Shown here: positions 15,937-24,736 of the stretch, piece after piece
Layout: each line of letters opens with the position of its first letter
Numbering within the stretch: position 1 is the first letter of the stretch
Assembly: GCA_003222945.1 (NCBI GenBank)
Contig: QHXM01000061.1
Location: 1 to 38,818, forward strand
Direction of reading: 5' to 3'
Length of the DNA stretch: 38,818 bases
Source: Acidobacteriota bacterium
Lineage (GTDB): Bacteria > Acidobacteriota > Blastocatellia > Pyrinomonadales > Pyrinomonadaceae
Translations under genes and position numbers: made by a program
Notes under the pieces: generated by a model
Told to the model about the DNA's origin: nothing
Databases searched by the model: none
Seen by the model: only the letters and a program-made list of their open reading frames with translations

Positions 15937-17307
15937 TCAGCTATAGTTCCTCACCAGAATCGGGTGCGCTTCGGTGTTGAAGATTACTCTATCGAACTTC
16001 AGAGTTCGTGGCGGAGCGAATAGAAGATAGAAATATTTTAGCGTCTCAGCGAAAAGAAAGCTCTGCATTGAATCCGACTTCTCTTTCGTGACGACGCTTT
16101 TCAGGCTCGCGTAAGCTTCATCCGTCTTACAGTATTTGACGAAATCGTCGAACAGTCTCTTTCCCGCGCGCAGGTATTCGGGGTCTCTTGTGTAGTGATA
16201 AAGATAGTAGGTTGACTCGACTATCTCGGGGCGCAAAGGGTACGCGGCCTCCGTAACTTCCAGCGTTTTGTAGTTTATCTCTTCCGGCTCGATTCCGTAT
16301 TGCGCCCACATCTTGAAAGATGATGTCTGCAACTCGCGCGCTCTTGTGATGTTGCCTGAGAGAGCAAGCACGGCAGGGAAGAAGGCGTCGAGCGCGCCGT
16401 AGGTCGTAGAGGTGCGGCGGCCTGTGAGCATATCCGCGTGTCCGTACCAGAGTTCTGTCCCGACTTCATCCGCCAAATATTTGTTGATAGAAGCCACGCT
16501 CTCTCGCCACATGCGCTTGCAGTCTTTATCTTTGAAGAGCAGCCAGCACTTCAAAAGATATTCGTAGTAGCTATCTATCGCGCCGCTTATGTGGCTGTCC
16601 GTGCCGGTCCACTTTCCTGTATCAACATTTATCCTTGTTCCAACGAGTCCAAGCGCAGAGCGACGATTGTAAATCTCAACCAGTGCGCGCTTGGCTTTGT
16701 CGTAGAAGACGGGACGATGGGTGAGCCGACTCAAAGTGCCAAACTCTATCAGCAGAGTTCCTGCTTCGGCAGGATTGGTTTCAACGCCGCGAGTCTTTCC
16801 TGTTTTGAGATTGACGAATCTGTAGGGAAGCCCCGTTGGAGAATCGAAGACAGGCAAGAGCCTGTTTCCCAAATCTTCTGCGAGGCGCAGGAGACGTTTA
16901 TCGTTTGTGAGTTCGTAGCAGGAGAGAAGACCGCCCAGGAGACGTATTGTGACCTCGAAGTTTTGAACGTAGATGTCTTTGTCGAAAGAGAGATTTTCGA
17001 TGATGTAGTTCTTCGTGCTCGCGGCCTCGTCTTTCAAACCCATAAGGATCATCGTGTCCAGCGCGTCAACGGGCGTCATCAATAGAGACTCAGGCGCGTA
17101 CCAATCGTGATAGCTCTTGCTCAAGGGGCGCAGGTCGTCGTGCCCCCAAGCGTATTTTTTGTAACCGCGCCAAGCGTGCAGGAATTCCGAGCGCACCTGA
17201 TTGGCGAGTTCCTGTTTGTTGATAGAAGTTTGCGCGTGTGCGAAGTGAGAGTTGACAGTTGTTAGAGCGTAGAAGAGTAGAAAGGAGATTAATCGAAGAG
17301 TTCGCAT
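15937..17307 (-). CDS. secreted glycoside hydrolase family 47 (alpha-1,2-mannosidase-like)
   Basis: A 456-residue precursor with a signal peptide (MRTLRLISFLLFYALTTV, cleavage near AHAQ). The GH47 signatures are in order: VDALDTMILMGL at 80-91, Glu118 in FEVTIRLLGG, a TLLIEFGTLSRLT block at about 184, Asp245 in SGAIDSYYEYLLK, Glu361 in LRPEIVES, SFLFAETLKYFYLLF at 416-430 and the calcium-binding Thr446 in FNTEAHP. These correspond to the acid/base and calcium residues known from class I alpha-mannosidases, which trim alpha-1,2-linked mannose and are calcium dependent and inverting. The family is best known from the eukaryotic ER and Golgi; bacterial members are fewer. Here it is exported, probably to process mannose-rich glycans. 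It stands next to a nested repeat and upstream of no obvious sugar genes. Confidence 0.93.
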   Translation of the reverse strand: MRTLRLISFLLFYALTTVNSHFAHAQTSINKQELANQVRSEFLHAWRGYKKYAWGHDDLRPLSKSYHDWYAPESLLMTPVDALDTMILMGLKDEAASTKNYIIENLSFDKDIYVQNFEVTIRLLGGLLSCYELTNDKRLLRLAEDLGNRLLPVFDSPTGLPYRFVNLKTGKTRGVETNPAEAGTLLIEFGTLSRLTHRPVFYDKAKRALVEIYNRRSALGLVGTRINVDTGKWTGTDSHISGAIDSYYEYLLKCWLLFKDKDCKRMWRESVASINKYLADEVGTELWYGHADMLTGRRTSTTYGALDAFFPAVLALSGNITRARELQTSSFKMWAQYGIEPEEINYKTLEVTEAAYPLRPEIVESTYYLYHYTRDPEYLRAGKRLFDDFVKYCKTDEAYASLKSVVTKEKSDSMQSFLFAETLKYFYLLFAPPRTLKFDRVIFNTEAHPILVRNYS

Positions 17308-17645
17308 AGATTATTTTGTCCAAGTTGCCACTAGCTTTAGCTAGTGGATCACGTTTAATAAAAAGTAGCGGGCTTTAGCCAAATTTAAGAAGGTTCAGGC
17401 TGAAGCCGAAACGAAATTCTTCTTTCTTAATTCGGCTAAAGCCTCTGCTTTTATCCAACTTCATCCCACTAGCTAAAGCTAGTGGCAATCTATATATGTC
17501 AACAGAGATGAATCACTTCGCGCGACAGTTTATTGTGATGTCCATTGAATGTCACTAATAATCTAACAATGAGAGATAGCTTGATTTTGTGATAACCTGC
17601 GCGTGCATAGCTCCAGAATCCTTCTGATCTTAGCATGAGCCTTCG
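17308..17645. other. 338-base divergent intergenic region
   Basis: Between the GH47 start (minus) and the APC permease start (plus). About half is the nested palindromic element at 17325-17488. The remaining 150 bases before 17646 are A/T rich and should hold the permease promoter, but I see no clear -35/-10 pair or additional gene. Confidence 0.5.
17325..17488. repeat. nested palindromic element, copy 2
   Basis: Outer arms are exact 23-base reverse complements (17325-17347 and 17466-17488), each itself palindromic around CTAGCTTTAGCTAG. Inside are GGGCTTTAGCC near 17371 and TTCGGCTAAAGCC near 17431, the same core words as copy 1 at 12921. Located in a divergent promoter region, so not a terminator. 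Confidence 0.88.
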
Positions 17646-18992
17646 ATGAACTCTGCGGATAAATCCCCGAAATTAGCGCGGCAGTTGGGGCTGTTTGACG
17701 CGACGATGATTGTGATGGGCGGAATCGTCGGCTCTGGAATTTTTATGAACCCTTACGTGGTCGCGCGTCAGGTTCACACTCCATTCTTGATTTTAAGCGC
17801 GTGGCTCTTGGGAGGATTGATAGCAATTGTAGGAGCTTTCATCTACGCCGAACTCGCAGCACGTTACCCGGAGGTAGGCGGACAGTACGCATACCTTCGC
17901 AAGGCATATCATCCTTCAATCGCCTTCATATACGGCTGGGGCTTGCTGCTCGTCACGCAGACCGGAGGGATGGCTGCCGTGGCCGTCACATTCTCAAAAT
18001 ATTTTTTGGAGGTAACGCACGCGCCCCTAAGCGCCCCTGTTGTGACTATTCTCGCGCTTGCGCTGTTGACTGTAATTAACTGTCTGGGAGTTCGCGCCGG
18101 AAGCAGTACGCAGAATCTTCTGATGGTGCTGAAGATTCTAGCCATCGTCGCGCTGGTTTTCTGCGGCCTCTTCTTCGTCAGAGAGCCACAAGGGATGACA
18201 GGTCCGGCGCTGGACCGTCCGGTTTCATTTAGCCTGCTCGTCGCAATGGGAGCGGCGATGACGCCCGTGATGTTCGCTTATGGCGGGTGGCAGACTGCGA
18301 GTTTCGTCTCAGGAGAGATGAAAGATGCACGCCGCGACTTGGCGCGCGGCCTTCTGATTGGCGTGAGCGGTGTTGTGCTGCTTTACATGGTGGTCAACTT
18401 CGTCTGCGTCTATGCTCTAGGACCGGACGGGTTGGCTCAGACTGAGACTCCTGCTTCGTCCGTGATGCGATTAGCTTTTGGCGAGCGCGGGGCGACGCTG
18501 ATTGCAGTAGGTATATCTATCTCGACTCTAGGTTTCTTGAGTCAAGGGATGCTGACAGCGCCGCGCGTCTATTTCGCTATGGCTGAAGACAGACTCTTTT
18601 TCAAGAGCGTCGCGTGGGTGAATCCGCGAACGCGTGTGCCCGTCGTGGCGATTGCGCTGCAAGGCTTGTTCGCCATTGTGATTGCGCTATCGGGCGAGTA
18701 CGAAAAGATATTGAGCTACGTTGTCTCTGTTGATTTCATCTGGTTCGGTTTAACCGCAGCATCGCTCTTTGTCTTCCGGCGTCGAAGTGAATCAGAAGAT
18801 TCAAGCGACGCAATAGGCAATCGCTTTCGAGTACCCGGTCATCCCATAACTACCGCACTGTTCGTCATCGCCTGCGCGTTGATTGTTCTGAGCACCATCT
18901 ATAAGAATCCGGGCAACAGCGCAATCGGTCTCCTGATCGTCGTGGCAGGAATACCTGTCTATCTATTCTGGCGTTGGTGGAGGCGAGAATGA
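17646..18992 (+). CDS. APC superfamily amino acid permease
   Basis: A 448-residue integral membrane protein with about twelve hydrophobic segments. The first helix carries the substrate-binding motif GGIVGSGIFMNPYVVA, characteristic of APC family transporters (L-type/serine-threonine-type porters), and the second contains EVGGQYAYLRKAYHP. It should move an amino acid across the inner membrane. The last bases overlap the aminotransferase start (ATGA), so the two are translationally coupled: import plus transamination of the same or a related amino acid is a reasonable inference. No strong ribosome site precedes the ATG. Substrate unknown. Confidence 0.92.
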   Translation: MNSADKSPKLARQLGLFDATMIVMGGIVGSGIFMNPYVVARQVHTPFLILSAWLLGGLIAIVGAFIYAELAARYPEVGGQYAYLRKAYHPSIAFIYGWGLLLVTQTGGMAAVAVTFSKYFLEVTHAPLSAPVVTILALALLTVINCLGVRAGSSTQNLLMVLKILAIVALVFCGLFFVREPQGMTGPALDRPVSFSLLVAMGAAMTPVMFAYGGWQTASFVSGEMKDARRDLARGLLIGVSGVVLLYMVVNFVCVYALGPDGLAQTETPASSVMRLAFGERGATLIAVGISISTLGFLSQGMLTAPRVYFAMAEDRLFFKSVAWVNPRTRVPVVAIALQGLFAIVIALSGEYEKILSYVVSVDFIWFGLTAASLFVFRRRSESEDSSDAIGNRFRVPGHPITTALFVIACALIVLSTIYKNPGNSAIGLLIVVAGIPVYLFWRWWRRE

Positions 18993-20083
18993 TTGAGCAC
19001 ACGCAGCGCGTGATGAGTTCTGAGTACATGCAGTGGGCAAAGACTCATCTGCAATCGCGTTTCAATTTAGCATCAAGTGGGTTGATGAATTACCCTCTGT
19101 CTAAACTTCCAGTAAAGATTAATGATTTGGAATTGAGTGGTCCGAGCTTTTACGGCTACGAGCCGCTACAGCTTGCTCTGGCCGAGAAGTGCAATGTCGC
19201 GCCTGAGTGCGTCGTCGCAGCAACAGGCACTTCTATGGCTAATCATCTGGTGATGGCAGCCATCATAAAACCCGGCGATGAAGTTCTGATAGAGCAGCCG
19301 ACTTACGAGTTGCTTATTTCGGCGGCGCAGTACCTCGGCGCAGAGGTCAAGAGATTCGAGCGTGCTGCTGAGAAAGATTTTCAGATTGATACGGAAAAGG
19401 TCGCGCGCATGGTGAGTCCGCGCACGCGTTTGATTGTTCTGACTAATCTGCACAACCCTACGAGCACGCTCACGAACAATGAAACCCTCAAAGAGATAGG
19501 CGAGGTTGCACGCGGCTTCGGCGCGCGCATACTCGTTGATGAAGTCTATCTTGAAGCGCTCTTCGCAAACGCGCCGCCTTCGGCCTTTCATCTTGGCGAA
19601 GAGTTTATTACGACGAACAGTCTGACGAAAGTTTACGGCCTGAGCGGTTTGCGCTGTGGCTGGATTCTGGCGAGACCAGAGTTGGCCGAAAAGCTCTGGC
19701 ATCTGAACGACCTCTTCGGCGTCATCCCCGCACATTCAGCCGAGCGACTGAGTTGTATAGCGCTTGCACATCTTGATCAGATTGCAGGCGACGCGCGAGG
19801 ACTGCTTGAGACGAACAGCGAGCTATTAAACTCCTTCTATGAAACGCGCAGCGATCTGGATTGGTCCGAGATGAAGTACGGCACGGTCTCTTTTCCTCGT
19901 TTGGAGAGCGGGAGCGTTGATGCGCTCTCTTCGCTGCTTATTGAAAAATACGAGACCTCAGTTGTGCCCGGAAGATTCTTCGAGAATCGGCAGCATTTCA
20001 GAATCGGGATAGGTTGCGAGACTGCTATGTTGAAGGAAGGGCTTGAAAGATTGGGCAAAGCGCTTGATGAGATTGCGGATTGA
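18989..20083 (+). CDS. class I/II aminotransferase (PLP-dependent)
   Basis: A 364-residue fold-type I enzyme. The PLP lysine is in NSLTKVYGLSGLRCGW, the Asn/Pro motif in NLHNPTSTL, the Asp that holds the pyridine ring in RILVDEVYLEA, and the substrate-carboxylate Arg in HFRIGIG near the end. It transfers an amino group between an amino acid and a 2-oxo acid. I chose the ATG at 18989, which has GGAGG five bases upstream and overlaps the permease stop by four bases; the track's GTG at 18974 lies within that ribosome site. Specific substrate is not readable, though pairing with an APC permease suggests amino acid catabolism. Repeat H4 overlaps its stop codon. Confidence 0.93.
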   Translation: MIEHTQRVMSSEYMQWAKTHLQSRFNLASSGLMNYPLSKLPVKINDLELSGPSFYGYEPLQLALAEKCNVAPECVVAATGTSMANHLVMAAIIKPGDEVLIEQPTYELLISAAQYLGAEVKRFERAAEKDFQIDTEKVARMVSPRTRLIVLTNLHNPTSTLTNNETLKEIGEVARGFGARILVDEVYLEALFANAPPSAFHLGEEFITTNSLTKVYGLSGLRCGWILARPELAEKLWHLNDLFGVIPAHSAERLSCIALAHLDQIAGDARGLLETNSELLNSFYETRSDLDWSEMKYGTVSFPRLESGSVDALSSLLIEKYETSVVPGRFFENRQHFRIGIGCETAMLKEGLERLGKALDEIAD

Positions 20084-20141
20084 AAAAGACGAGACTATGC
20101 TTTTCTAAATCAGCAATCCGAAATCCGCATTCCGCAATCAT
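20064..20141. repeat. heptanucleotide inverted repeat H4
   Basis: Left arm GATTGCGGATTG (20071-20082) overlaps the aminotransferase stop; the right arm CAATCCGAAATCCGCATTCCGC (about 20114-20135) is built of AATCCGA/AATCCGC/ATTCCGC heptamers. It lies between convergent genes and could act as a terminator there, but it lacks a long T-run. Confidence 0.7.
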
Positions 20142-21544
20142 CCGGCTCTTCTCCTTCTCAAATAATAGAGCAATACGCCGGTCAACATTAGAAAAGGCAC
20201 GAGGCGAACTTGCCATTTGTCGGCGCTCTCGTCTGTGACGCTTGCGATGGCTACAAGTATGGCGCAGCTTATCGGCGCGAGCGTTACTAGAGCGAGACCG
20301 ACGAGGCCGCCTTTAATGCGGAAGTGTCTTTGCATCTCAGGCTTTTTCAGGCGCAGTGCTATCAGGGCTACAAATTCAAGCGTGAGCGCAGCCGAGTATA
20401 GAAGAACGTCTATGATGACCAGCTTGCCGAACGAGAACGCAGTGAAGATTGCTGAGACCACACACGAAGCTATCAGAGCGACGTGCGGCACGCCCGTTCT
20501 CTTAGAGACGCGTTTGAGAGGCGAGGGCAGCCAGCCGTCCAAAGCCATCGCGTAGGGCAGCCGCGACACATAAAGCAACTGGCTGTTGAAGAGCGACCAC
20601 GCGGAGATGAGCGCTGCGACAGCGATGATGACGCCGAGCCATTGGCCTGCCATTAACTGTCCAATCACGGGCCAGCCAGCATCTTCGTTCCACACAGCAG
20701 GGTCTGTTGTGATTGCGATTCCTGCAAGCAAGGGAAGTAGATAAGCAAGTATAGTCAGAGGCAGCGAGACAATCAGAGCGCGCGGGTAGTTGCGCCGCGC
20801 GTCGTTGACCTCCGCCGCGAATGTCGAAACGTTATCCCATCCGCTATAGTTCCAGATTACTGTCGAGAGTCCTAAGAGAAGAAGCGTGCTCGACCTGTGA
20901 TTCGCAAAGTCGTTACGGATGACGTTGAAGGCCGCAGAGGTTGAGCTTTTCCAAAGAAGCCCGACGACGGTTAATAGAATGAACGGCGCGAGCACGAGCC
21001 ACATGTTCGCGGTCGCATTTCGCCCGACAGCTTTCGCCCCGCGCCAGTTGATTAAAAGCCCCACCGCAATCAACAGCACAGCAATCGCCCAGCGCGCAAA
21101 GAATACGCTCCACGTAGATGAGCCGTTTTCGTCGAGAGACAGGCGGGGAAAAAAGTATGCAAGATAGTTGACGAAGAGCACCGGATAGATAGCCATGTCA
21201 ACTGCTGTGAAGCAGATGGTCCACCAGCCCTCCTGCACGCCCCAGAAATCTCCAATCGCGCGACGCACCCAGACGTAATAGCCGCCCTCTTCCGGCATCG
21301 TGCTCGATAGCTCCGAGACCATCAGAGCAATCGGCAAACTCCACAGGACGGGCGTCGCAATCACAAGAACAACAGCCCAGCCAGCGCCTACAGCGCTCAC
21401 CAGAGGCTCAAGCCCGTATGCTCCGCCGGAGACTGTGAAGAAGATGACACCTACGAGCGCGAGGAAGTTGAGCCGCAGGCTTCGCGGTAATCTAACGGGA
21501 TGCGTGGTGACGACAGTTTTCTGGGCGGTCGTGTCAGCCTGCAA
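20138..21544 (-). CDS. APC family permease of the polyamine:H+ symporter (PHS)-like type
   Basis: A 468-residue membrane protein with about twelve transmembrane segments. Its N-terminal third, with FFTVSGGAYGLEPLVSAVG, SELSSTMPEEGGYYVWVRRA and WGVQEGWWTICFTAVDMAIY, resembles the PHS/plant polyamine-transporter branch of the APC superfamily more than the usual bacterial permeases. Transport of polyamine, amino acid or amine is inferred. The start codon is TTG at 21544: it is immediately preceded by an in-frame TAA, and no ATG lies upstream; GAAAGG is about 12 bases away, so initiation is weak. It is convergent with the aminotransferase. Confidence 0.87.
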   Translation of the reverse strand: MQADTTAQKTVVTTHPVRLPRSLRLNFLALVGVIFFTVSGGAYGLEPLVSAVGAGWAVVLVIATPVLWSLPIALMVSELSSTMPEEGGYYVWVRRAIGDFWGVQEGWWTICFTAVDMAIYPVLFVNYLAYFFPRLSLDENGSSTWSVFFARWAIAVLLIAVGLLINWRGAKAVGRNATANMWLVLAPFILLTVVGLLWKSSTSAAFNVIRNDFANHRSSTLLLLGLSTVIWNYSGWDNVSTFAAEVNDARRNYPRALIVSLPLTILAYLLPLLAGIAITTDPAVWNEDAGWPVIGQLMAGQWLGVIIAVAALISAWSLFNSQLLYVSRLPYAMALDGWLPSPLKRVSKRTGVPHVALIASCVVSAIFTAFSFGKLVIIDVLLYSAALTLEFVALIALRLKKPEMQRHFRIKGGLVGLALVTLAPISCAILVAIASVTDESADKWQVRLVPFLMLTGVLLYYLRRRRAG

Positions 21545-21649
21545 TTATTTTGAATGCCTTTCAGAAAGATTTAAGAAGCAGTTTAGAAATAGCGCATGTT
21601 GCGTCGCTTCGTGCGGCTAACAAAGACGAGCTTCTATCACTCAATTCTC

Positions 21650-22120
21650 TTAACTTTCAATCAACTCGACTCCAAGCTCCCGCGCCAATCCTTCTGCGCC
21701 CCATTGCATAACTACATCGTGATTCCACTTAAAGATTGGTCGCGCAATCGGCGTCAAAAGATTCATCCAACTCTTCGTCGTCTCGACCTGCCAATCATAG
21801 CGCGCAATCGTCAACTCTCCTTCGCTCGATAGCTGCCATAGACCTTTGCCGGATAATTCTCCCAGTGCTTTGCCTTCGATGATCGACAAAGGCACAACGC
21901 GCGTCAATTCCATATCGAAGGTGAGACGGTAAGGGAGCTTGCTCTTCCAGGTGTAGCGGTGGATGCTGCCGATTGAGTTTTCGTCTCCTTCACGCACGCG
22001 CTCGACGCGCTCTACACCTTTCCACCAAGAGGGCCAGCGGTCGGAATGGTAGATCATCTCCCACACGGGCGCGAGCGGAGACTTGAAACGCCAGATAGTT
22101 ACGAACTCATATTTCGCCAT
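21650..22120 (-). CDS. SRPBCC family protein (START/polyketide-cyclase-like)
   Basis: A 156-residue single-domain protein. The pattern FVTIWRFKSPLAPVWEMIYHSDRWPSWW is typical of the first strand and helices of the SRPBCC helix-grip fold, which binds hydrophobic ligands in a central cavity; the C-terminal helix (KWNHDVVMQWGAEGLARELG) also fits. Similar proteins are annotated as polyketide cyclases or ligand carriers, but the ligand is not evident. No export signal. It lies downstream of an HxlR-type regulator on the same strand, separated by repeat H5, a plausible regulator/effector pair. Confidence 0.85.
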   Translation of the reverse strand: MAKYEFVTIWRFKSPLAPVWEMIYHSDRWPSWWKGVERVERVREGDENSIGSIHRYTWKSKLPYRLTFDMELTRVVPLSIIEGKALGELSGKGLWQLSSEGELTIARYDWQVETTKSWMNLLTPIARPIFKWNHDVVMQWGAEGLARELGVELIES

Positions 22121-22160
22121 GATGCTCTTAACTTATGCCAGAAAGATAGAAAGAAGAGAT

Positions 22161-22250
22161 TTAACCGCGAAACACGCGAAACGGACGCGAATGCAGTTAT
22201 TCATTTAATGCAGGTATTCTTTTCGTGTTTTTAGCGTGTTTCGCGCTTAG
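22161..22250. repeat. inverted repeat H5 (GCGAAACAC-type)
   Basis: Left arm words CGCGAAACACGCGAAACGGA; right arm TTCGTGTTTTTAGCGTGTTTCGCG, with an inner pair AATGCAG...CTGCAT-like segment. Unit length looks nearer nine than seven bases. It separates two minus-strand genes. Confidence 0.7.
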
Positions 22251-22256
22251 TCTCAA

Positions 22257-22703
22257 TTAAAGTAAGACAATCGAATCGTCTCGCTCACGTCGCGGCGCGG
22301 GCGTCTTGCGCTGTGGCTGCGGCTCTGTGTGATTGCGCGGGCAGGCATCGCAGTATTCGCCCAGACGCTCCTTTCTATCTTCACATTCGTTGCAGTCTAA
22401 TGACTCGCCGAGCTTTCTCAAGGCTTCAAGGAAAGGCAATAGAAGACGCCCGCGCTCTGTCAAAGCATACTCGACGTGCGGCGGGCTTCCGCCCAAATCA
22501 CGGCGCTCTATGAGCGCGTCCCGCTCCATATCGCGTAGGCGGCCCACGAGCGTGCGGCTGCTGATCGGATGAAGCGCAGCGATCAACTCGGTTGTCCGCT
22601 TTGGTCCAAGCGCCAGATCGCGCACAACAAGCATAGTCCACTTGTCGCCAATCAACTGCAAAGCGCCCGCCACAGGACATCCATCGCCTTCGCGTCTTCG
22701 CAC
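22257..22703 (-). CDS. HxlR family transcriptional regulator with cysteine-rich tail
   Basis: A 148-residue winged-helix regulator. CPVAGALQLIGDKWTMLVVR is the diagnostic HxlR opening, with the conserved Cys at residue 9, followed by RTTELIAALHPISSRTLVGRLR (recognition helix) and VEYALTERGRLL (wing). A tail beyond the domain has two Cys pairs, CNEC and CDAC, which could bind metal or sense redox. The start is a GTG at 22703 with a perfect AGGAGG six bases upstream; the track's 22760 start reads through repeat H6 and gives low-complexity peptide. HxlR proteins usually control adjacent genes in response to thiols, aldehydes or ligands; the SRPBCC gene downstream is a likely target. Confidence 0.9.
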   Translation of the reverse strand: MRRREGDGCPVAGALQLIGDKWTMLVVRDLALGPKRTTELIAALHPISSRTLVGRLRDMERDALIERRDLGGSPPHVEYALTERGRLLLPFLEALRKLGESLDCNECEDRKERLGEYCDACPRNHTEPQPQRKTPAPRRERDDSIVLL

Positions 22704-22716
22704 CTTAATCCTCCTG

Positions 22717-22802
22717 AATTCGTAAATCGTGAATCGTAAATCGTAAATGGAGAAAAACAAGAATCGTTCGTCTATTTACGATTCACGATTTACGATTCAC
22801 GG
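22717..22802. repeat. heptanucleotide inverted repeat H6
   Basis: Left arm units TCGTAAA/TCGTGAA/TCGTAAA/TCGTAAA; right arm (22772-22802) TTTACGATTCACGATTTACG is the reverse complement. It lies immediately upstream of the HxlR ribosome site. Confidence 0.85.
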
Positions 22803-22894
22803 CCTTTAGAGCTTAACATAAAGAAGCTTTCTGTTGCGGTCATTGGTGAAACTATTTTAAGATGGTGATGACTAGCAAAGCCTTTTTATAGTGC

Positions 22895-22910
22895 TGGCAG
22901 TTATCTTGCG
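22895..22910 (+). promoter_or_regulatory. candidate sigma-54 promoter
   Basis: TGGCAG-TTATC-TTGCG has the -24 GG and -12 GC elements at the right spacing of the sigma-54 consensus TGGCAC-N5-TTGCA, with two mismatches. It is 93 bases upstream of the histidine kinase start at 23003. The window encodes a sigma-54 activator (25856-27265). One weak match among 38 kb can occur by chance. Confidence 0.3.
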
Positions 22911-23002
22911 CCCAGAACAGTTTTGTCTTCGCCGGGCTTGGAATTTGCGCTCGCCTCTCCTTTCCTTGCCCCGCACGACCGTTTTGAGAGCCGACTGCTC
23001 GC

Positions 23003-24730
23003 ATGATAAAGACCGTATCAGATTCTCGCATCATTCAACACGCGATTGACCGCATCGCAGAACGCATTCCCGCGAGCTTCATCCTTCTAAGATTCGTCTC
23101 GTTCGGCCACCCGGAAGCGATGATTAGCGCCTGGACGCCGAAGGATGAACGCGCGCCGCTATCAATTGATCTGCCCGTTTCAAAAGCCGAACACTCGGTT
23201 ATAATCTCGCAACGTCCCGTCTTCATCGAAGACGCTGAGCGCGAAGCAAGCGATGAACACCTTCGCACACTTGCAGAGCGGCTGGGCGCACGCTCTGTCT
23301 ATTTCTCGCCCATCATCTACGACAACCAGATTATCGCCTCCATCGGTTTAATCTCTAGGGGCGCGCCGCGCCAGTTGACCGAAGACGAACAGGAGCAGTT
23401 TGCGCGTCTTACAGAGACTCTAGCGCCGCTCATCTTCAATGCCGGATTGCAGGAGAGCTTGCGCACTTTCACGGAAGACCTCTCGCTGCTTCTAAGGTTG
23501 GCGAGAGACGTTACAAGCCAGGCGGACCTTGAGAAGACTCTCATTGCTGTTCTTGATTCGTGGTCGAAGATAGCGGGCGCAGATGCATCCGCGATCTTGC
23601 GCCTGGACGAAGAGACGAAACGCCTTCGTCTAATCGCATCGAAGAATCTGCCGACAGGAATCTTTGAGCGATACACAGAAGGCATCACGCTCGCAGATAC
23701 TTTGTGCGGGCTTGCGGCTACAAGACGCGTCGGGGTAGTAGCGGACCTTGCGAGCGAAGCGCGCTTTGCGGACCTTCACGCCGCAGCGCGTTGGGCAAGC
23801 TTGCGCGGAGCGTGGGCTACACCCGTTAAAGGTAGGCGCGGGAAACTCCTCAGTGTGATAGTTACCTTCTCTCGGACGGTCAGAGAAGTCTCTGCCGAAG
23901 AACAGCGACTTGCGGACCTTTTCACGCGCCCTGTCGCCATCGCCATAGAGAATCGAGAGCAGCAGTCGAAATCGCACACGCGCGAAGAGAAGATAAGGCA
24001 ACTGCGCGAGAGCCTGCGCCAATCGGAACAGCACAAGGCAGAGTTCATGTCCATAATTTCGCACGAGCTTCGCACGCCTTTGAACGCAATCATTGGCTAC
24101 GCGCAGATGTTGGCGGACGGTTTCTCAGGTGATTTGAACGAGCAGCAGCGCGACGATGTGCAGACGATCATCAACTCTGCGGACAAGTTGCTTCGCATGA
24201 TTGAAGACACGCTTGATCTGGCGCGCATGGACATGGAGCGGTTTCCGGTTTACATGGATCAGCTTGCTCTGGACGAAGTTGTGCGCCGGGCGGTCCACTC
24301 CGTTGAGTCAATGGCTGAAGCCAAAGGGCTTGAGATAAAGACTAGCATCTCTTCTCATGTTGCGACGATTCGCACAGACCCGGAGCGCGTCAGGCAGGTT
24401 CTGACCAGTCTCCTGTCAAACTCCGTCAAGTTCACAGACTCCGGCTCAATCCGCATCAACGTAGAGAGCGCGGATGCGGGCGGCGTCGAGTTTAGCGTCG
24501 AGGACACAGGGATTGGATTCGACACGGCTGCCTTCCCGCATCTCTTTGAAGAGTTTCGCCAAGCCGATGCCTCGACCACACGCGCACACGGCGGCACAGG
24601 TCTTGGTCTTGCAGTCTCCAAGCGTTTAGTTGAACGACTCGGCGGCAGCATAGGCGTCAACTCAACGCCGGGCGTAGGCTCGGTCTTTTGGTTTCGCTTG
24701 CCGACAGAGATTCCAGGCGCGGAGGATTAA
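23003..24730 (+). CDS. soluble hybrid-free histidine kinase with two GAF domains
   Basis: A 575-residue sensor kinase with no transmembrane segment. Residues about 10-155 and 160-315 are GAF-type sensor domains; a coiled coil (about 320-345) leads to the HisKA domain with phospho-acceptor His354 in [16 protein letters not shown]. The ATPase domain has the N box [10 protein letters not shown]1 DTGIGFD and G2 [13 protein letters not shown]. It is expected to phosphorylate a response regulator; the REC-GGDEF protein 143 bases downstream on the same strand is the natural candidate. Repeat H7 lies between them. The ATG at 23003 has no strong ribosome site. Confidence 0.95.
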   Translation: MIKTVSDSRIIQHAIDRIAERIPASFILLRFVSFGHPEAMISAWTPKDERAPLSIDLPVSKAEHSVIISQRPVFIEDAEREASDEHLRTLAERLGARSVYFSPIIYDNQIIASIGLISRGAPRQLTEDEQEQFARLTETLAPLIFNAGLQESLRTFTEDLSLLLRLARDVTSQADLEKTLIAVLDSWSKIAGADASAILRLDEETKRLRLIASKNLPTGIFERYTEGITLADTLCGLAATRRVGVVADLASEARFADLHAAARWASLRGAWATPVKGRRGKLLSVIVTFSRTVREVSAEEQRLADLFTRPVAIAIENREQQSKSHTREEKIRQLRESLRQSEQHKAEFMSIISHELRTPLNAIIGYAQMLADGFSGDLNEQQRDDVQTIINSADKLLRMIEDTLDLARMDMERFPVYMDQLALDEVVRRAVHSVESMAEAKGLEIKTSISSHVATIRTDPERVRQVLTSLLSNSVKFTDSGSIRINVESADAGGVEFSVEDTGIGFDTAAFPHLFEEFRQADASTTRAHGGTGLGLAVSKRLVERLGGSIGVNSTPGVGSVFWFRLPTEIPGAED

Positions 24731-24736
24731 GTTATT

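Noticed and set aside
16438-17085. 215-residue plus-strand ORF
   Set aside because: Antisense to the GH47 gene, which carries all family signatures.
19166-19735. 189-residue minus-strand ORF
   Set aside because: Antisense to the aminotransferase, whose motifs are intact.
22704-22760. N-terminal extension of the HxlR protein (FSIYDLRFTIYEF)
   Set aside because: It is a translation of repeat H6; the GTG at 22703 has a perfect AGGAGG.
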